Assembly (NCBI RefSeq): GCF_964656455.1
Contig: NC_135720.1
Span: 106,528,696 to 106,592,695, forward strand
Reading direction: 5' to 3'
DNA from: Halichoerus grypus
Taxonomy: Eukaryota; Chordata; Mammalia; Carnivora; Phocidae
Length of the DNA stretch: 64,000 nt
Position 1 is the first letter of the stretch. Every line of letters starts with the position of its first letter. Below, piece after piece: positions 43,286 to 53,659 of the stretch. The translations under genes were made by a program, and so were the position numbers. Below the pieces are notes generated by a model. That model saw only the letters and a program-made list of their open reading frames with translations, searched no databases and was not told where the DNA came from.

Positions 43286-43915
43286 GCCCCTCGGTGATTT
43301 GTGGGTGACAGAGGACGTGTAAGGCAGTGGGTTGGTTCTCCGTGAGCGGCTGAATGCGGAGTATGTGGGTACCGTGGAGGAGCAGGACAGCGGGACTGCA
43401 GACCGGCCTGAGGCAGGCCCAGGGTCCTGGGTGGAATTCAGTTATCCCGACTTCCTCTTGAACGCCAGCACGGGAGAGTGAGGCCGCCTGCATGTGAATT
43501 TTCAGTTGCAGCATACTTCACTCTATATAGTAGGTTTGCTTTACATTTTCTGGAACATTCGAATGTAATTTAAAAATAATCGCAGAGGATGAAACAGTTC
43601 TGAGACTGCTTTATAGAGGCAGGAAAGTGGGTTTGACTTTTATAGAGTTTTCCTTTTTGGATTCATTCCCGTTTTGGAGGAGCTCTGGAGTGCTATGTGC
43701 TCTCCCAGACCCTGTAGGCCGAATTCTGTTACTTGTCTCAGCATTGCTGATCCACGAGTGAAAATGCAGGTCTGGCCCACCACCAGGAGGGCGGATGTTT
43801 CGAGCTTTCACTGGTCCTGACCTCTTGCTTGGGTCTCCCGTAACCAGCTGCATGCTTCTGCTGTGTGTGCGTGTGTGCATATCCAGTGTATTTGTTTTCC
43901 GATATAAATAGCTTT
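43286..43915. other. Single-copy DNA
   Basis: No gene or repeat recognised. A short GTGTGTGCGTGTG run lies near 43862. Confidence 0.4.
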
Positions 43916-43932
43916 AAAAATTTATAGGAATA

Positions 43933-44126
43933 GGGGCGCCTGGGTGGCTCAGTTGGTTAAGTGACTGCCTTCGGCTCAGGTCATGATCCTGGAGTCCCGG
44001 GATCGAGTCCCACATCGGGCTCCCTGCTCGGCAGGGAGTCTGCTTCTCCCTCTGACCCTCCTCCCTCTCATGCTCTCTGTCTCTCATTCTCTCTCTCGCA
44101 AATAAATAAAATCTTAAAAAAAAAAA
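43933..44126 (+). mobile_element. CAN-SINE, sense, young
   Basis: Head GGGGCGCCTGGGTGGCTCAG, tail GCAAATAAATAAAATCTTAA plus A run. Perfect 17-bp duplication AAAAATTTATAGGAATA at 43916-43932 and 44127-44143. Confidence 0.98.
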
Positions 44127-44400
44127 AAAAATTTATAGGAATAATATATGGTCTTGGTAAAACATTTAGTAGGAAGTTAAAGCTGTCTTTACGTTTTAGA
44201 AATAAGCACAATGAACATTTTCACAGGTATCTTCCTAGATCCTTTTCTGTGCACTCACACATATGTTCAGACACACACACATACACACATTGGTATATTT
44301 ACGCAGATGGGATCATTTTATATAAAATTTAGGGGCCTGCTTTCTTTTGTTAACAGTATCTTCAGGACATTTTCTCTGTGTCAGTGAAGATTAATTTATA
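44127..44400 (-). mobile_element. Old L1M fragment, antisense
   Basis: AGGTATCTTCCTAGATCCTTTTC, GCAGATGGGATCATTTTATATA and GGCCTGCTTTCTTTTGTTAACAG match the antisense old-L1 3' region. Confidence 0.6.
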
Positions 44401-44660
44401 ATTCATTCAGCAAACACTTACTGAACGCCTCCCATGTGTCCAGCAGGATACAAGGTGTTGGGGATGTAACATTGAACAAAAGGGATAAAACTCGCTGCCC
44501 TTGGGGAACCTATAGTCTAGCTGGGGTGACTGGCAATAACCAAGTATACAATATGTGGTAGGATAGAAGGTGATACATGTTATGGGGGGAAAATGAGATA
44601 AGGAAGGTGAGTGGGTGTGAGGGGGGTAACATGCATTTTGCAGTTTTAAACAGGGTGGTT
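44401..44660 (+). repeat. Ancient unassigned repeat, second copy
   Basis: ATTCATTCAGCAAACACTTACTG, CCTCCCATGTGTCCAGCAGG, GGGATGTAACATTGAACAAAAG, ACCTATAGTCTAGCTGGGG and TTTTAAACAGGGTGGTTAGG. Same word order as the left part of 21800-23070. Confidence 0.65.
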
Positions 44661-44930
44661 AGGTGATGGGGAGGCCTTTGGACAAGCACCGGGGCTATAA
44701 TGTTCAGCGCACAGCACGTGCCGTAAGATAACTGCTGGGTTAGGTCTGCAGTTATGGCTGGAGGGGACCCACTGTCAGAGCCTTAGGAGAGCTGGGCAGG
44801 AGCCACTCAGATCCCTCGTGGTAGGAAATACAGACTTGAGCATCCATGCATTGTCTTATGTTGCTCATTACCAACCACAGTGACCGCCATTTATATAACA
44901 TGTTGCTGTTTCCAGAGTAGTTTTTTGTCT
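44661..44930. other. Single-copy DNA
   Basis: No gene recognised. It may include diverged remains of the preceding repeat. Confidence 0.35.
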
Positions 44931-44934
44931 ATTA

Positions 44935-45110
44935 TCCTGGCCTTGTTGCTTACTGGCTGCACAATTTGGGGCAGATAACCCTCCCTTTCTGGGCCTCATT
45001 TATAAAGTATTAGGATTGTCGTACAGTTTAGATGAGTTCATCCAAGTGCATAGAACAGCGCTGGAAAGAGCACCTCCAGGAAGTTTGGCTGTTATTACTG
45101 CTGCCTTTCA
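44935..45110 (+). repeat. MIR
   Basis: GCCTTGTTGCTTACTGGCTGC, GGCAGATAACCCTCCCTTTC, TGGGCCTCATTTATAAAGTATTAG and ATAGAACAGCGCTGGAAAG follow sense MIR order. Confidence 0.8.
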
Positions 45111-45129
45111 TGTATTACTTGGGACAGTC

Positions 45130-45290
45130 CCTAGAGGAGGATGTTAAGCTCAGTTTAGAGATGAGGAAGCTGAGGCCTGGGGAGGTTAGCAGCACTAATA
45201 ATGAACAAGTTCAGGGTGCTAGTGGGTGGTGGAGTGGGGTCTCAAATCACAGGCTTCAGGCTCTAGGCCCAGCTCAATCCAGGTAAGCAC
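45130..45290 (-). repeat. MIR, antisense, facing the previous one
   Basis: CAGTTTAGAGATGAGGAAGCTG, AGGCCTGGGGAGGTTAGCAGC and CTCAAATCACAGGCTTCAGG follow antisense MIR order. With 44935-45110 it makes an inverted MIR pair. Confidence 0.7.
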
Positions 45291-45850
45291 CTGCCTTCCT
45301 CCAGGTGGGCACAGCTACTCCTGCTTAGGTGGATGTCCAGGACACATGGCCACAGATTCCATTCACTGCCTTCCTGATTGCTCTGTAGACTCCTCAGAAG
45401 AAAAGCAGCCCAGGGCCGGGCAAGGGTTGGGGGGCAGGGTTGGTCGAGGTGGGAAGAAGGAAGGATATAGAGCTTCCACTGGGAAGAGCTGAGGCTTGGC
45501 AGCTCTGCGTAGCATCCTCACTGCTGTTAACTGGGTGTCGACACATCTTCCCCGCCCCGCGCCCCCCCCCCCCCCCCCGCTTCCCTCAGTCGCCATACAC
45601 AGCAGCTTGTAAAGATCCCTCGTAAAGACTCAGGAACATGACAATTAGTGACTTTTCTAGTTTTAAATTTCCGACTTTGAGAACTACCCCATCCTTGCGT
45701 CTGCTGTAGTTTGTTGATGAACCACCACCACCACAGACAACAACCAAACTCCGAAACTGTTATCGCTTGCCTCCTTCCAGAAGGCCTCTGGCCGCAGCCT
45801 CATAGTAAACCTGGCCCTAATAGCCCTCAGGTAGGCAGGCCACACCCTTA
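45291..45850. other. Single-copy DNA with a poly-C tract
   Basis: A C-rich run of about 17 lies at 45563-45580. No gene recognised. Confidence 0.4.
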
Positions 45851-45867
45851 AAGGACCTGTGAGTCTT

Positions 45868-46061
45868 TTTTTTTTTTTTGAAGATTTTATTTATTTGAGA
45901 GAGAGAGAGAGAAAGAGCACAAGCAAGGGGAGGGGCAGAGGGAGAGGGAGAAGCAGGCTCCCCGCTGAGCTGGGAGCTCGCTGCAGGGACTCAATCCCAG
46001 GACCCTGGGATCATGACCTGAGCCGAGGGCAGATGCTTAACGACAGCCATCCAGGCGCCCC
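45868..46061 (-). mobile_element. CAN-SINE, antisense, young
   Basis: T run, GAAGATTTTATTTATTTGAG; head CCATCCAGGCGCCCC. Perfect 17-bp duplication AAGGACCTGTGAGTCTT at 45851-45867 and 46062-46078. Confidence 0.98.
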
Positions 46062-46078
46062 AAGGACCTGTGAGTCTT

Positions 46079-46395
46079 ACCAGAGTGGGAGGACTAGTGT
46101 CTAGAGTCACTTCTCCTCCTAGTCAACACCCCCCACACCCCTCCCCCCACACGTGAACCACCCAGAGTAACGCAGCCCTGGGTATACCTCCTGTCTAGTT
46201 CTCTGAAACGGAATGCAGGGAGCGTGTGTTAGTGTGGAAACCGTCGTGTAAGTGGTAGCTACCTATAGGTAAAATTGCACTGTTAGTTTTATGCTGCAGG
46301 TACATGGTAAGTTCAGAAGGCTTTTGTGGGCTGGCCTAGGAGTCTAACCATCATTTTAAATATGGTTTCTGTGGCTACGTGCTGTCAGGATTCTT
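46079..46395. other. Single-copy DNA
   Basis: No gene or repeat recognised. Confidence 0.4.
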
Positions 46396-46409
46396 AAGAA
46401 ATCACTTTT

Positions 46410-46590
46410 TTTTTTTTAATTTTATTTATTTATTTGACAGAGCGAGAAAGCACAAGCAGGGGGAACAGCAGAGGGAGAAGCAGGCTCCCCTCCAAGCAGG
46501 GAGCCCAATGCGGGGCTCGATCCCAGGACCCTGGGATCACGACCTGAGCCGAAGGCAGATGCTTAACCATCTGAGCCACCCAGGTGCCCC
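46410..46590 (-). mobile_element. CAN-SINE, antisense
   Basis: T run, AATTTTATTTATTTATTTGAC; head GAGCCACCCAGGTGCCCC. Duplication AAGAAATCACTTTT (46396-46409) against AAGAAGTCACTTTT (46591-46604). Confidence 0.96.
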
Positions 46591-46604
46591 AAGAAGTCAC
46601 TTTT

Positions 46605-47050
46605 AAGCAAACCTATAGAGCAAGTTGTTTGTAACAGGGAAATTGGCAGTCAGTCATCTATAGTATATTTTCTTACCGTCTGGTGGGGTTTCTCATCTCC
46701 CAGGACTCCAGATGGAGTGTAAACTCCTGGGAAGTCCTGTGGCAGATGGATGGAGCTATGGTTCCACAGTCGCGCGCTGGGAAACGGCGTCGGGAAGCTG
46801 GTAGGAGTCAGTGCGTGGTAGAGCTGCCAGATGCTACGACAGAGTGGAGGATGCACCCGGGGCTTGGGAACCGGCGTGGGGGGTGTCCCTGGGTACTGTA
46901 CCACAGGAGGGGCTTAAACGGGGTGTGAGAGGACTGGGACTGCACGCCCAACTGTAAACGAAGAAGCAGATGGAGAAATTGGGCCTGGAAAAGAGAAAAC
47001 TAGGGAGGAATTTAATAACTGTGTTTCATTCTTTGAAGCACCACGATGTG
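46605..47050. other. Single-copy DNA
   Basis: No gene or repeat recognised. Confidence 0.4.
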
Positions 47051-47051
47051 G

Positions 47052-47142
47052 TCAGCTCAGAATCTGCTTCGGATTCTCTCTTTCTCTCTCTTAAATAAAT
47101 GAGTAAAACCTGTAAAAACAAAAACAAAAAACCAAAAAACAA
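47052..47142 (+). mobile_element. CAN-SINE 3' end, strongly 5'-truncated
   Basis: GCTCAGAATCTGCTTCGGATTC, TCTCTCTTTCTCTCTCTTAAAT, AAATGAGTAAAACCTG and an A/C-rich tail are the last ~90 bp of a diverged CAN-SINE. Confidence 0.65.
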
Positions 47143-47249
47143 TGTCTACCATGACAGGAGGCCAGGTTGCAGGATGCCCAGTATTAGCCATCTCCTTTCT
47201 AGTGGAGATTAGCTAGTGGTGAACTTTGACCCAGGTCAAACAGTAGTGG

Positions 47250-47362
47250 GATGACCAAGCATCCTGGTTTGCTTGGGATTGGCGGGGTGGAGGGGTACGG
47301 GACCTGGACTTCTAGCTTTCAAACCAAGACAATCCCAGGAAAACCAAGATAAATTGGTCACC
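47250..47362. mobile_element. Short palindromic DNA transposon (MER81-like), second copy
   Basis: Left arm GATGACCAAGCATCCTGG and right arm AAATTGGTCACCC pair as imperfect terminal inverted repeats (TTTGCTTGGGATTG against CAATCCCAGGAAAA). Same family as 42413-42518. Confidence 0.55.
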
Positions 47363-47529
47363 CGAAGCAGAGGGGATGGGCATGAGCAAAACTGTACACA
47401 TTGGGCTTCCATTTCTCCTCTTGGTGTATCCTTATCTCCTCAGAGCACGAGTGTGGGACTCTGCCCTCAGTAGGAGCCCAGTAGACACATGCAGAATAAA
47501 TGAGTTGGATGCAGTTCCTAGGAAATTGT

Positions 47530-47725
47530 TGTAGTATCCTTACAATTAATTAATTTGTTTAATTAATTAAAATGACTTCACTAATTATATGTGCAGGAGA
47601 TTGCACATTTCATTAGGCTGAACAGATGGCTTCACTAATAATTACCAAAGCCTGGGGTTGCAGGAGGGGGGATGTCAGCATATGAATTGATATTGAACAT
47701 TTAAATGCTGTCCTTCCTACAAATA
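47530..47725. promoter_or_regulatory. TAATTA-rich block; candidate homeodomain-bound enhancer
   Basis: Five TAATTA sites occur between 47547 and 47644 (starts at 47547, 47560, 47564, 47582, 47639), with an AACAGATGG E-box-like word near 47620. The block is non-repetitive and AT-rich. TAATTA is the core site of many homeodomain proteins. Function is inferred from motif density only. Confidence 0.3.
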
Positions 47726-48204
47726 AAGTTGAAACTCCTATCCCCATTGCATCCGAGATGGACTGAAAAACAGATTTTTTTTTTGTTTTCTTCTGGTAGT
47801 GCCAATAGGTTGTGGTAACTCACTGTTTGTGACTTCATGAAGCAGCTGACCTTGGAAGGGGTATTGTGGGCTCCGCCATGTTAGGGTTAGACTGAGGTCT
47901 TGGCATTGTTGAGACAGTTTAGCTCACCCGCTGAATTTTCGTAGTAAGCCAGATCTCCCGCAAAAATAACAGGTGCCTCATCTCCAAAGGGAACGTGTAT
48001 TGTCTAAATCTTGCCCTGCCCTCTCACCCGCTCCCATCCCCGGGTCCTTAGAATCTCAGACAGACCCGGGACCTGCCACAGAATGAAAACCCTGAATGGA
48101 TGCGCACACAGACCAGGGAGTACCTCTGACTGAGGTATCCCATAAGCCCATGAGTGTATTTTTGGAGTGTTTCTCACTATGGTGATAAGGATGATTATTG
48201 GTAA
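47726..48204. other. Single-copy DNA
   Basis: No gene or repeat recognised. Confidence 0.4.
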
Positions 48205-48405
48205 TTGACCAGACTGAGCGTCCCCTTTGGGCCAGAATCTTCCCACACTATTTGTAATCCTTCAAACAAGCTCGCAAGGCAAGTGTTAATTTACAGATGA
48301 GAAAACGGAAGCTTGTAGAAGTTAAGTGGTATACCTGGGGTCACACAAAGCTGGGTTCATACCCGGAGCTTTCTGTCTATAAAGCCCCTTGTTCTTTCCA
48401 CCCCC
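48205..48405 (-). repeat. MIR, antisense
   Basis: TAATCCTTCAAACAAGCTCGC, TTAATTTACAGATGAGAAAACGG, AGAAGTTAAGTGGTATACC and GGGTCACACAAAGCTGGG follow antisense MIR order. Confidence 0.85.
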
Positions 48406-49440
48406 TGCTCTGCTGGTAAATGATTTGGGGTCATGAAACTCCCACACCCAGATCTGGGAGGATGTGAGGGGAAGCCGCCAGGCTGAGCTTAGCATTGCAC
48501 ATGGGGGACTGCTGGGGAGCCCGTCACACGGATGGGCTCTTGGCATCTCCGAACGGGCCCCTGCCTTGGAGTAGCAGATTCTGAACGGTTTCCCAGCAGC
48601 CATGGTCAAGTGCTGAGTGCATAAAGATTAACCCTAAAAAAAACAGTCAGCTGGGCATGTTATGGAGGAGTGAGGTGCTGGTCAGAGTAAGTTCCAGAAA
48701 GAAGTCGATCATTTCAGGAGAATTTTCAGAATGTTAATTTGATGTGATCTGATATGAGAGTTTTCTTTTTTGCTCATATACATGGTTGGGGAAAGATGAC
48801 CCTCCTGAAGCTTCATGTGTGGTGTGTGAAGAAGAAACAAAGCTAAGAAAGGGGGGGAAATGCCACTTGCAAAAGAATAAATAGATCAGTCTCTGTGCTG
48901 ATGAATAGATGTTGACCATGGCAGCAATATTCCTGTGGGGGAAATTGAGCATTGTGGTTAGAATGCTTGACCTTCTGTGATGGGCCTGGTGAGCTCCCGT
49001 CCCTTCCGTGGTCTGCCCGGCTGTTCCCCGCCCTGCCAGGGTAATCTTGGGGGTACTTATCCATCCCATGATGCTTTCACTCCACACTCCTTATGAGCTA
49101 CAGCAGGAATGGGGTGGTGTGTCTGAGTCACAAAAAATTGTGAATCATTCTTGAAATGAGGGAGCCCTGAAAATGTGACTAATTTCTGTAGCACGTACAG
49201 GTAAGAAATGGCTGTTTGGTTGTGACTGGCAACTGCCATGTTATTTCTAATTTTGACTTGGTTGCTGTTGTTTTGGGGATGGGATCAGACTCGGCCCTGG
49301 GGTGGGTGCAGCGTGGAAGGACAAAGCACCATTTGGACACAATTCCTGCCTTCAAGCATTTCACAACCTAAAGGAGGCCAAGGCAGGTCAACAGTTGCAG
49401 AAAACATGTTGGTTGAACATGTATGTTAAGCAGCTCATTG
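48406..49440. other. Single-copy DNA
   Basis: No gene or named repeat recognised. Confidence 0.4.
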
Positions 49441-49990
49441 AAAGAAGGAAATCTTAAACTTCATCAACATTAGAATATGTTTTGCCTAATCACATATCCA
49501 ATTAAATGCTCGGGGCCAGCCAGGTAGTGTCTGGATTCCATGAGTCAACATTGGAAAGCACACTGGGTTAGCTCATAAATTGTGTTTCTGTTTACACATC
49601 CGTTCTCAGGAGTAGTTACTTATTCAAGGCCTTCTGTCTTTGTTGATAATGTCAGCCTGGATGAGTTATCTGAGTCTTGTTACCTGCTATGTAATTCAAG
49701 ATTTGTTAAAATATAAACACACTTGAGAAATATCCTTGCATACCTTTATTGACTGATAATGATAACCTAAGACTGAAGGGAACATAATAACAGAATTTGC
49801 TCATTGTTCTTACAGCTTTGGGTGAAATTTATAGCAATGCGAACGTTTCCAGAGATAAGAAAAGGCTACTCTGTGGGGATCAAAGATTGGACATTCATTC
49901 TCGGTGTTTCAAAAGTGGGGGTTGTGTATCTGACCCTGTTGTTCTATTAATGAGTTGGGGGTGGAGGTTGTAACTAGGAAATGAACAAGG
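49441..49990. other. AT-rich, repeat-free block, candidate conserved element
   Basis: Non-repetitive AT-rich sequence with many distinct words (CCTAATCACATATCC, GACTGATAATGATAACC). At 49816 a TTCTTACAG acceptor-like site opens a frame of 44 codons ending in TAA near 49950 (contains FIAMRTFPEI and GIKDWTFILG). The peptide is not recognised and the pyrimidine tract is weak. Confidence 0.25.
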
Positions 49991-50119
49991 AAAAATGGAG
50001 CAGTCTAGAGGTTGGTGCAAAAACAAGATGGAAATAGTAAATAGATAAGGAGGTGAAGCTGATGGAGGGAGAGGAGCTGAGGATAGAAAAGCCTACAGGC
50101 ATGCTTTGGGCCATAAATA

Positions 50120-50420
50120 ACAGTAATACATTTCCTCATAAAACAAGAAGTTAGGATGGACGCAGTGGTTATCTGTTGTGTATCTGGGGCAGCTGAACAG
50201 TGACGTCAAGGATGGGGGTCTTTTCAGTCTCTCTACTTCGCCCTCCTTGGTGTTTTGGCTTTCTGTCCTTGTGCTACTTTTCTCGTCAGTTCCGTGAGTT
50301 TGACGTGGTCACCCCTAGCTGCAAGGGAAGCTGGTGAAGGATTATTTAGTTTCTCCAGCCTTTTAGTAATGGAGCTGGGTGAGAGGTGTTGGGGATGGCT
50401 GGTGGGTTATCCAGCCAACT
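50120..50420. repeat. Ancient unassigned repeat, third copy
   Basis: AAACAAGAAGTTAGGATGG, GAACAGTGACGTCAAGGATG, CGTGGTCACCCCTAGCTGC, AAGGGAAGCTGG and AGCTGGGTGAG echo the family at 37110-37510. Confidence 0.4.
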
Positions 50421-51229
50421 GTTGGGCATAGACCAGTTGTGAAAAATAAGTAAAAACAAATGTGTGTTGAATCATCACCACAGAAAACCAGATGCTCCTG
50501 GGAGTTCACTATGTGTGGGCTATGAATGGAGTTCCAAATAAGAATCTTATGGTATGGAAGGGCCTCTTTTGGGTCCCATTCCAGCAACGTGGCCGATCGC
50601 TTCCAAAGTCTGTGTGTGACATTGCAGACTGGATTCAGGGAAAGTCATCTTAAATCCTGCTAGGTAGAGATGGGGCATAGGAAGGGAGGAGGCAAAGGAG
50701 TGCCATTTTCTAGTCCATAATACTCAGAAGCAAGATTGCTGCTTTTCAGAAGTTAATAGTAGGGCCTTGTTAATTTCTTTGTAAATTCCATTTAATGAAT
50801 GATGCATTTAATTTAGGATGCTTGGCTTCTGGTAAGTAGCTCAAAGTCTGATAGGGCCGTTTTGAATTTCATGCCTCTGTGCGCGTGTGTGTGCACATGC
50901 ATGCACGTGTGCACTCTGAATTCACATCGCTGTGGCTCAGATCATTTTTTCTTCTCGTTGCCTCACAGAATCCCAGTCTTGTCAGTACACTGCTTCCCCT
51001 ACCCCCCAATTTCTTAGTTCCCTCTTTCTCGTATCTGCGCCACATGGCAACAGTCCTTTCCCCACAGTGCTCAGTGGAGGCCAGCTCTCTGATACGTGGT
51101 TCTTGCTGCTTTGGGTCATTTGGTTATTGTTTTTGGGTCCTGCCACTTCCCCACAGCAGGGAGCCAGATGCCTTTGAACAAAAAGATGATTTAAATGCAA
51201 GTCCTCGCTCTTCCTCCAGTACCCTAGAG
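50421..51229. other. Single-copy DNA
   Basis: An AT-rich, repeat-free stretch with TTTAATGAATGATGCATTTAA lies at about 50745-50830. A short TG/CA-rich run lies at 50880-50912. No gene recognised. Confidence 0.4.
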
Positions 51230-51390
51230 CAGGGCTTCTCAAAGTTTAATGTGCACACACATCACCCGGGGATCTTGTGAAAATGCAGGATCTTCTGACT
51301 CAGGAGGTCTGGGGTGGGGCCCGAGACTCTGCATTTCTAATAAGCTCCCAAGTGATGGTGGTGCTGGGGGCCCGGGGGCCCAGGTAGCAG
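51230..51390 (+). mobile_element. MER5A (hAT-Charlie)
   Basis: CAGGGCTTCTCAAAGTTTAATG, AGGTCTGGGGTGGGGCCCGAG, CTGCATTTCTAATAAGCTCC and AAGTGATGGTGGTGCTGG. Left end intact, right end degraded. Confidence 0.85.
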
Positions 51391-51398
51391 GGATCTCA

Positions 51399-51552
51399 GC
51401 CCTCAGCCCTGGGGAGTTTTTAATAAACAACAGTGCTAGGACCCCACCCCAGATCCATTACATCAGAATCTCTGGGTGGCAGGGCCTGGGCATCCATCCG
51501 TTTTCAGAGCTCCATGAGTGATTTTAATATGCAGCCAGGTTGAGAACCATTG
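51399..51552 (+). mobile_element. MER5-type element, 5'-truncated, adjacent to the first
   Basis: GGGGAGTTTTTAATAAAC, CAGAATCTCTGGGTGGCAGG, TTTTAATATGCAGCCAGG and the right end TTGAGAACCATTG. Its left end is missing. Confidence 0.75.
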
Positions 51553-51555
51553 ATC

Positions 51556-51800
51556 TGGGACCTGCCCATCTCCATCCTTTTGCTAAGGCTGTCCCTCCTG
51601 CTTACGCCTTTCCCTCTTTCCACCTGTGAGAGTTCTGTCCGTCCTTCAAGGTTCAGCTCAGAGGCGTGTCTCCTTGGAGCCGTTCTCAGTCCCCACCAGG
51701 ATACCCCTGTCCCTTTCCTCTGTGCTCTCCATCACACATGCCTCACAGTAGAGATGGTCTGGGCATGGCTGCCTCTTGCAGCCGACCAGGCTATCTTTGA
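51556..51800 (+). mobile_element. L2 fragment
   Basis: TTCTGTCCGTCCTTCAAGG, GGTTCAGCTCAGAGGCGTG, CTCCTTGGAGCCGTTCTCAG and CTGTGCTCTCCATCACACATG follow sense L2 order. Confidence 0.75.
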
Positions 51801-52204
51801 GGTTGGACCACACTTACTCCTCCACAAGCGGGGACTCCATAAACAGGAGTGAGTCCAATTTTTCCTGGGCCCAGAGACAAACCACAGGGGCTTCGACCTG
51901 CTCCAGTGAGTTCCTCCTGCGTTTCTATGAGGAACAGTAGAACCAGAACTTGAACCCAGCTTTTCCAAGAGGAGACGTGTACGTGAAAAGAGGTGCTTCG
52001 AATGTTGGAGAAGGTCACAGACGTTACAGTTCTTGCTCCACTGCCCTCAGGACTCTTGACCATCTGCCTGTTGCCCTTCTCTGGCCAGTTCCCTCTCCGC
52101 TGGGCCTTGGGCCACACCTCTGCAGAAAGAGAGAGCAGGGCCTGTCCCAGGCTCCTCGGTGCTCACAGTTCCACTGAACAGCTCAGGATGCCCAAAGGAT
52201 GCAT
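51801..52204. other. Single-copy DNA
   Basis: No gene or repeat recognised. Confidence 0.4.
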
Positions 52205-52450
52205 CAGTAGCTAGAGTTTCTCTGGCATCCTCCTACCTCCCTTACTTCTCTCGCCTTTCCAGATACACACTCCATTGCCCCCAAAACCCCATTGCCCCCA
52301 ACTGGCCTCCTTAAAGAAAGAAAACCATACTGTATTTTTCTTCTTTTGGCATTTGCTAGGGCCTGCTCTCCACTGAGCGGAAACCACGACCACCACCATA
52401 CCCCGCCATACACACAGCCTGCGTGCAGTAGGAGCTTAATAAATATGACC
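52205..52450 (+). mobile_element. Possible L2 3' tail
   Basis: Pyrimidine-rich start and end words GTGCAGTAGGAGCTTAATAAAT resemble the L2 terminus. The middle is too diverged to be sure. Confidence 0.4.
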
Positions 52451-53205
52451 CATGTGGACATGGAGCACCGGCTGCTGAGACGGGCAGTGTGGCTGCACCA
52501 AGCTATGTGACACTTAAGTGGCAGAACTGGAGTTTGACCCCTGGCTCCTGAACACCAGCCTGCGGTGCTGTGAATTTGCCCTAAGCCACACGAGCGAGCC
52601 ACTGTTTCCTTAGGTCATGCTTCTCCTGCAGGTGTTGAGGGTCTGATGGGAATCAATTGCCCCACTTAGTTCTGTGCAGGCGTGACGTGAAACCCGCCCC
52701 CCTCCCCACTCCAGGGCACAGGAGATGCAGAGCCTAATTGATTAAGTATTAAAGTGGGGAGGAAGGAGTGATGATCCCTCCTTTGGGATCATTTTTCTTG
52801 CAGGTGGTGGCTTGTTGACCCCAGTACGTCCTCAGTAGGTAGAATAAGGCAGCTTACAGAAGACACACTTCCTGGCAAGGGTGGGGTGGGATAGAAACGG
52901 GCATTATGGCTCCAGACTCTCCTGGACCTGAGAGGGGCTGTGGAAGGTGAGCAAGGCTCTGACGCGCGATGGCCAGGTGGGCGTGACGGCCAGGTGGGTG
53001 GGACGGCACGGAGCGAATGGGAGGCAAGGATGCGGTGCCCCCTGGGATCCTGCCGCTCTCTTCCTCATCAGCTTCCCTCTCCTGGGTTTCTGCCTCCTTT
53101 CATCTGTTCATTCCTCATTCCTTCATGTCAGTGTTTATTGTCTCCCGACTCTGGGGATATTGCAGTGCGAAGACAGGCCCTCGTGGGGATTAAGCCTGCA
53201 CTGTG
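52451..53205. other. Single-copy DNA with a small local repeat
   Basis: Diverged ~16-bp units (GATGGCCAGGTGGGC / GACGGCCAGGTGGGT) repeat in tandem at about 52967-53002. No gene recognised. Confidence 0.45.
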
Positions 53206-53207
53206 GA

Positions 53208-53389
53208 CTCTAGTGGCCACTAGTATCCTGTGGATATTGAGATTTAAATTAATTAAAATTAAATGAATTCTTCAATTCAGTTCCCCAGTTACATTAAGGA
53301 GCCAGATTTCAAGTGCCCAACAGCCACACGTGCATGGCTCGGGCACAAACAGAAGCTGCTACCGTAGAAAGTCTTATTGGATGGTGCTG
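53208..53389 (-). mobile_element. MER3-like hAT-Charlie element
   Basis: CTAGTGGCCACTAGTATCC, AATTCAGTTCCCCAGTTAC, CAGATTTCAAGTGCCCAAC, AGCCACACGTGCATGGC and the end GTCTTATTGGATGGTGCTG match a small hAT-Charlie element in antisense. The MER3 name is from memory and moderately certain. Confidence 0.55.
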
Positions 53390-53427
53390 ACCTAGAATCT
53401 AGCCAGGGAAAAAAGCATTTATTTTTC

Positions 53428-53438
53428 TTTTTAAGATT

Positions 53439-53485
<47 letters not shown>

Positions 53486-53649
53486 TTTTTGTGAGAGAGA
53501 GAGAGGGCAAGTGGGGAGGAGGGAGAGAGAGAACCTCAAGCAGACTCTGCTGAGCTCAGAGCCTGACTTGGGGCTCGATCTCATGACCCTGAGATCATGA
53601 CCTGAGCCGAAGAGTCGGACACTTAACTGACCGAGCCACTGAGGGGCCC
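53428..53649 (-). mobile_element. CAN-SINE, antisense, with expanded tail
   Basis: TTTTAAGATTTTATTTATTT leads into an expanded (ATTT)n tail; head GACCGAGCCACTGAGGGGCCC. Flanks AGCATTTATT (about 53415) and AGCATTTATT (about 53654) are the duplication. Confidence 0.95.
53439..53488. repeat. (ATTT)n microsatellite in a SINE tail
   Basis: About 12 ATTT units where other copies here have two to four. Likely expanded from the SINE tail. Confidence 0.95.
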
Positions 53650-53659
53650 GTGAGAGCAT

